Shown: positions 59,901-64,000 of the stretch, in pieces
Layout of the letters: every line of letters begins with the position of its first letter
Numbering within the stretch: position 1 is the stretch's first letter
Source: Hofstenia miamia
Taxonomy: Eukaryota; Xenacoelomorpha; Acoela
Direction: 5' to 3'
DNA: 64,000 nt
Assembly (NCBI GenBank): GCA_004352715.1
Contig: SCFE01000044.1
Span: forward strand, 1,745,236 to 1,809,235
The notes under the pieces: generated by a model
Seen by the model: the letters and a program-made list of their open reading frames with translations, nothing else
What the model was told of the DNA's origin: nothing
Databases searched by the model: none
Translations under genes and position numbers: made by a program

Positions 59901-62900
59901 AAAAAATTATTGCTCACATCTTTTTCTACATAAAAAGAAATGTGTCAAACAATAAAGATATGATACCAATTTCTTTGCATTAGAGAAGATGTTTTCTAAT
60001 GATATACAATGAATCAGCATAATGTGCTTTATTGATACCTGCGTCATAGTGTTAGGTTTGTAGATGAAAATATTAATATCTTTAACCTGAACATTCGAAA
60101 ACAAACCATTCAAAGAGCATGTATCTATATGTGCAATGTAACCTTTTTTGATATGAATGGAAAAGAGGGCACTCAATAACAAAATGGTTTTGATTTAAAT
60201 CAAACAACCTGCAGCCCTTGTGGATATTATACACACGACTATGTGTAGAGTAAAAGTTAGGTACAGGTGTGTAGTGATACTTATGCTTACATCGTCCTGT
60301 TGCATCCTAAACGAAGTTAGTAAGCTAAACGAATCAATACCTTATCACCAGTGAGATCCGTTCTAAAACGTAACAAACATCAACGAAAAACCATAGCCAT
60401 TTAGAAAATGCATTTTAATATGAAAGAGTATCTTGTGAGCAACTGAAACACAGTTTTACAGGATAAGGCTTCAAGCGTAAACTACTTGAAAATGCATAAA
60501 ACCAACCTAGGAAAAACTAGAGGCTTCCGCATGTGCTACAAGCTAGCACAAAAAATTCTAAACCAATACTGATTAGGAACGTTTATAGGTCATTCGCTTG
60601 ATTCTTAGCACTTTGCAAATTCATGATGATTTTTAAATTTCTATAAATTTTTTGTGGCAGGCGAACGGGCATTCGGCATTCTTTTTAACTATGGGTCGGA
60701 CGCAACAACTATTTGGAAAAACAGCTGCACGCAAAACACTAATTTAAAAACAGCTACTATTTTGTTTTAAGCACATACAATTTAAAAAATAAAGAAAAGC
60801 ACAAGACAAAGCTTTTGTGTTGCAATGTCAAAGGAACAGCAACACCTATTCTGCAGAAATTAAACAACACACCAGAATAACTTTGATTCATACTTCAGCT
60901 AAAAATTATGCTTTTCTGCGTATGCAAGCACATCATGCAAAAATAGATTAGAAATCTCCTAGGTTGTAATTATGAACAGAAAATGGATCAAGATATATGT
61001 AACAGTTCATTATTTTAAATATTCATCTGTATTTAAGTGTTTTTCTTATCTCACCATTTATTTGTCCATTGAAGAAAACTTATAACGCAGTTGATTTCAA
61101 AACCATGGATTATATTGAAAAGAAAATTTTAAAGTCAGCCAATCAAGTGAAAAGAGCACTACAATTATTGACAAACAACTCGCTTGACATAAAATTATCA
61201 ATAATAAATTCTTTAATTTATAATATTTTTAGAAATATTTTTCCATAAATCTATGATTTGTGCAGTTAGAGTTTTAAGTTAAAAAAATGTTTCCATAAAA
61301 AAGTGTGCAGTATAATTAAGCCTCAAATATTAACCGTACCTTCTGGATCCCCCTAGATGAATAGTTTTGCGTTTACGTCTCTGAATTTCGTTGATTCTTT
61401 TGTTCAATTCTTTGATCTATATAATCAATAAAACCACATGTTATTCAGAAATTTTACGTACGTCATATTCTTGTTTCTTGAATAGCAACTCAATGTCATA
61501 TTTGGCATTTTCTACTTCGGTTAGACGCGCATGAATTTCTCTTGCCTTTTCTTTGAGACTCTCGCCCTCTAAGCAGATATTTAAAGAGTATATGTCTTAA
61601 AATAGGAGCATGAAAAATATATAAAATTGTATTTAATGAAATATTGCAAAAATAAACATGCAAGAGTGGTGAAGGTTATAGAGTTTCCGACTAAAAAATT
61701 ATTCCAATTTGTGCTTCTTTCAATCCAAAATTGATTAAATTATTGATATTATAAGTTTTGAATAATCTAAAAAATTACATACGTAGCCTATCTAATCTTT
61801 CATTGGGGACTCGTCTTTTAACGGCTTCCGCTCGTCTGATCTTGGTTTCTTCCTCAAGTTCCTGCTTTTTCTGAGCCTGCAATTCCATGTGCATCTAAAG
61901 ACATTAAATAAAATATAGTGGAAATATATGTTTATAATTTACTTTGGCTGCTTCGAGAGGGTCTCCTGCAGTAGTCTTAAGGGCATCCTCATGTGCTTTC
62001 TTCTGAAGAGTAGCGCGAATTTTTTGTTCTCGCTCTAGCTTCTTCTGCTCTTCTGCTAACCTCTTTTTCTCCCACTTTTCTTCCTGCTTCTTGCGTCTAA
62101 TTTCTTCTTCTTCTGCCCTAAAAAATAATTTTAACAAAAAATAATTTTCAACATCTTGTTGTGACAAAATTGATTACTATATTTTACTATTTTACATAGA
62201 ATTTCATTTATAATATTGCTGATATCAGTGTCTATGTTTTTCAAATATTCGATATCTAAATCGCCAGACCAATTAGTCCCACTATCAGTCACAACTATGC
62301 ATATTCTTTATTATAAAAAGCTACCAAATAATATCTTCGCTTTAGTGATGTAAGGGTAGAGATTTTTCAAAGCGGCATCCGCCATCCCTACGCATTGGCA
62401 TCCGCACATACCCGACAATGAAGTATTCTTTGCTCACTATTTAAGAATTTCAAATATTTTCAAAGCTATTCCAAGTATAATTCACATTAATTATATACAT
62501 TTTTTCAACATTTTAATTTTACCTTCTCTTTTTAAAAAAAATGTTAAAGATACGCATAATGCGGAATGGAATGTCTTCTCGTATACGCACATCACTAATA
62601 GGCGTGCATTCATTCCAAAAATGGATGGAAATTAATATTAGCTTCCCCTCTTAAAATTTTAGGCCAAATTTAGAAATGTAACCTTAGGGTTAAAGTAAAG
62701 TAAGCTTAAATCCTATATTGCAATCAAATGCACTCTAAATGAATTATGTCAAACCTCTTCTGCTCGCGAAGAATGCGGTTCTTCTTACGTTCATTACGCT
62801 TTTCTTTGCGTATATTGTCAGCTTCTTCAGCTGCCTTTCTTTCTTGTGTTCTCTGTGCAATGTCCTGTCTAATTTGTTCTGCTTCAGCTTCGTCTTCCAG

Positions 62901-63341
62901 ACGTTTCCGTTCCTTCCTCTTGTTCTAAATGAAAAAAATGGTCAGGTAAATTGAAACCTTTCATAGTAAATATTAGGATTTAAATCTTATAGCTGGCGAA
63001 TTAGAAAAAATCAACATTGAACAAAATAATATTTGACCAAAATGAAATGAATTGAAAATGGAAAATCACAGGAAGGCAAACATACATTGAATAACTATTT
63101 CACATCCTAGATGAATTTAGTAAATTATGTTAATAATTATAATTACCTATGAAGAATAATTTGATTTTGAAGCAAATATTTATTGCAAGAATAGTTAAGT
63201 TTTAAGTTCGTTATTTGAATTTTGGTATCAAAAAAATTGAAGTTTTACATTGTTTGAACTTATAAAAACAGGCTAAGATAAATTGAAGGCACGTACATCG
63301 GCTATTTCTGCGGGATCATCATCTTCAAAATCATCACCCAT
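56902..63341 (-). CDS. TnT: Troponin T-like thin-filament protein, ten coding exons
   Basis: Troponin T anchors the troponin complex on tropomyosin in muscle. Minus-strand exons are 63341-63297, 62924-62755, 62117-61943, 61894-61783, 61568-61462, 61416-61340, 60306-60291, 58535-58449, 57623-57548 and 56939-56902. All introns are GT-AG, phases agree, and the sum is 903 nt (300 residues and a stop). Residues 1-15 are acidic (MGDDFEDDDPAEIAD), 16-160 are a charged helix rich in Arg, Lys and Glu, and 169-220 carry the conserved troponin T coiled coil that pairs with troponin I (SLKEKAREIHARL, NAKYDIELLFKKQEYDIKEL). The tail ends EEEYGEEEEE, like the acidic tails of protostome troponin T. No troponin I inhibitory peptide is present. 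The first Met follows a splice acceptor by one base, so a 5' leader exon or spliced leader is missing. Alternative exons cannot be excluded. Confidence 0.9.
58776..59036. mobile_element. Candidate eroded MITE in a troponin T intron
   Basis: The left end CTAGACCCCTTTCAGG and the reverse complement of the right end, CTAGAGCCTTCGGGAAC, are similar. The interior has repeated TCC(C/G)T and CCATTCCCATTC words. No clear target duplication is present. Confidence 0.35.
60291..60306 (-). other. TnT: 16-nt troponin T microexon
   Basis: The minus-strand context is CGTTTAG, then 16 nt, then GTAAGC. It adds the last base of an Arg codon and then Met-Gln-Gln-Asp-Asp. It is needed for phase: without it, exon 61416-61340 (ending two bases into a codon) could not join exon 58535-58449 (starting in phase 0). 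Confidence 0.8.
62343..62598. mobile_element. Candidate hAT-type MITE in a troponin T intron
   Basis: TAGTGATGTAAGGG on the left and, reverse complemented, TAGTGATGTGCG on the right give a 9-bp exact inverted end. Inside are GCGGCATCCGCCATCC words typical of hAT MITE ends. The flanking octamers do not match. Confidence 0.45.
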
Positions 63342-63342
63342 T

Positions 63343-64000
63343 CTAAAAATTCAATTATTTCATTTGGTTACATGTAAATAAGTCAGTATGCTGTAAAATG
63401 TGTATGATTAATAATATAAACGGTTAAAAATAGAATTTCTGTGAATGAGCGAAATCCCTTTAGCAACTGATAACAGAGACCTATAACATTCCATTGCAAG
63501 GTTAATCGGTCAAAATGCTTATAATACAATTGAATTGCGCTAAGAATCCATAGCGATCGAATATATGGGTGTGTTTAGTAATAGAAAAAGAAACGTTTTC
63601 GTTAACTTCGAATTATTAATCCAAATGTATATCTAGTACGACTGTCGTAATTTGATACATGCAAATGTAAAATTCTATTTGGTACTCTTCTGTTAATTAG
63701 TAGAGCGTAAGAATAACTATCTTTCCGTTATGTGATTTCAAATTTTCTCAGCTAAAACTCCATTCATCTCTACATGTATGGCTACATTTAACATATTAAT
63801 TCAATAATTAAGATTATTTAAGAGTTTCAGAAACCTTTGATGTAGTTCAATTGTACTGGCAGTATAAATTAATTTTGTTCTGTTGGTGAAGCTAATAATC
63901 TACAAATATTCAATATGTCTTCAGGCAATACAATGTACATGAATATTACGAGTAGTGAAAGGAAGCTCGGGTTTATAAAAGGTTTTGGTAAATAGTAGCA
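63343..64000. other. Upstream flank of the troponin T gene, no exon found
   Basis: No 5' non-coding exon or promoter could be recognised. The acceptor just before the start codon implies upstream exon sequence here, beyond the window, or supplied in trans. Confidence 0.4.

Noticed and set aside
61340-61568. Troponin I instead of troponin T
   Set aside because: The coiled coil could suit either in outline, but the inhibitory peptide of troponin I is absent and the long charged N-terminal half and acidic tail fit troponin T.
62739-62954. Plus-strand frames over the troponin T exon
   Set aside because: They are antisense shadows of the exon at 62755-62924; the minus-strand reading fits a known family and has correct splice sites.

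Overview
This is an AT-rich metazoan nuclear window. Genes are split into short exons with GT-AG introns, AATAAA signals occur, AT microsatellites are abundant, and there are two N gaps. The organism is probably a bilaterian invertebrate, because a troponin T gene with a glutamate-rich C-terminus is present; the phylum cannot be fixed from this sequence. I see no bacterial operon, CRISPR array, rRNA or convincing tRNA.

Only two host genes can be supported. (1) 40586-41972 (+) is the 3' half of a two-pore-domain (K2P) potassium channel gene. It has two exons carrying the end of pore 1 (GYGN), M2-M3, pore 2 (GFGD), M4 and a long acidic cytosolic tail, followed by an AATAAA at 42348. The 5' exons were not found. 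(2) 56902-63341 (-) is a troponin T-like gene. I assembled ten coding exons, including a 16-nt microexon, and they join in phase to 300 codons plus a stop.

Nearly everything else is a graveyard of mobile elements. At 0.6-3.3 kb there is a hAT-type non-autonomous element with a perfect 8-bp target duplication, then a broken hAT transposase, then a broken LINE reverse transcriptase. The 5.7-16 kb stretch holds another reverse transcriptase end, a Penelope-like GIY-YIG fragment, a mariner-derived MITE with 80-bp inverted ends and a hAT remnant. The 19-37 kb stretch holds several MITEs, dispersed repeats, a gag fragment joined to a Tc1-type transposase fragment, a second GIY-YIG fragment, and a hAT MITE that inserted into an older copy of its own family. 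The 43-54 kb stretch holds three or four broken LINEs on both strands, a family-B DNA polymerase fragment of Polinton/Maverick type, several tandem repeats, a hAT transposase 3' end, and a 201-codon open frame that looks like a PD-(D/E)XK nuclease of a transposon.

The most informative observations are the nuclease-like frame, the self-nested hAT MITE with its exact 8-bp duplication, the polymerase fossil, the mariner-derived MITE, and the troponin T microexon with a start codon one base after a splice acceptor. I see no clear evidence of a wholly new multi-gene system.
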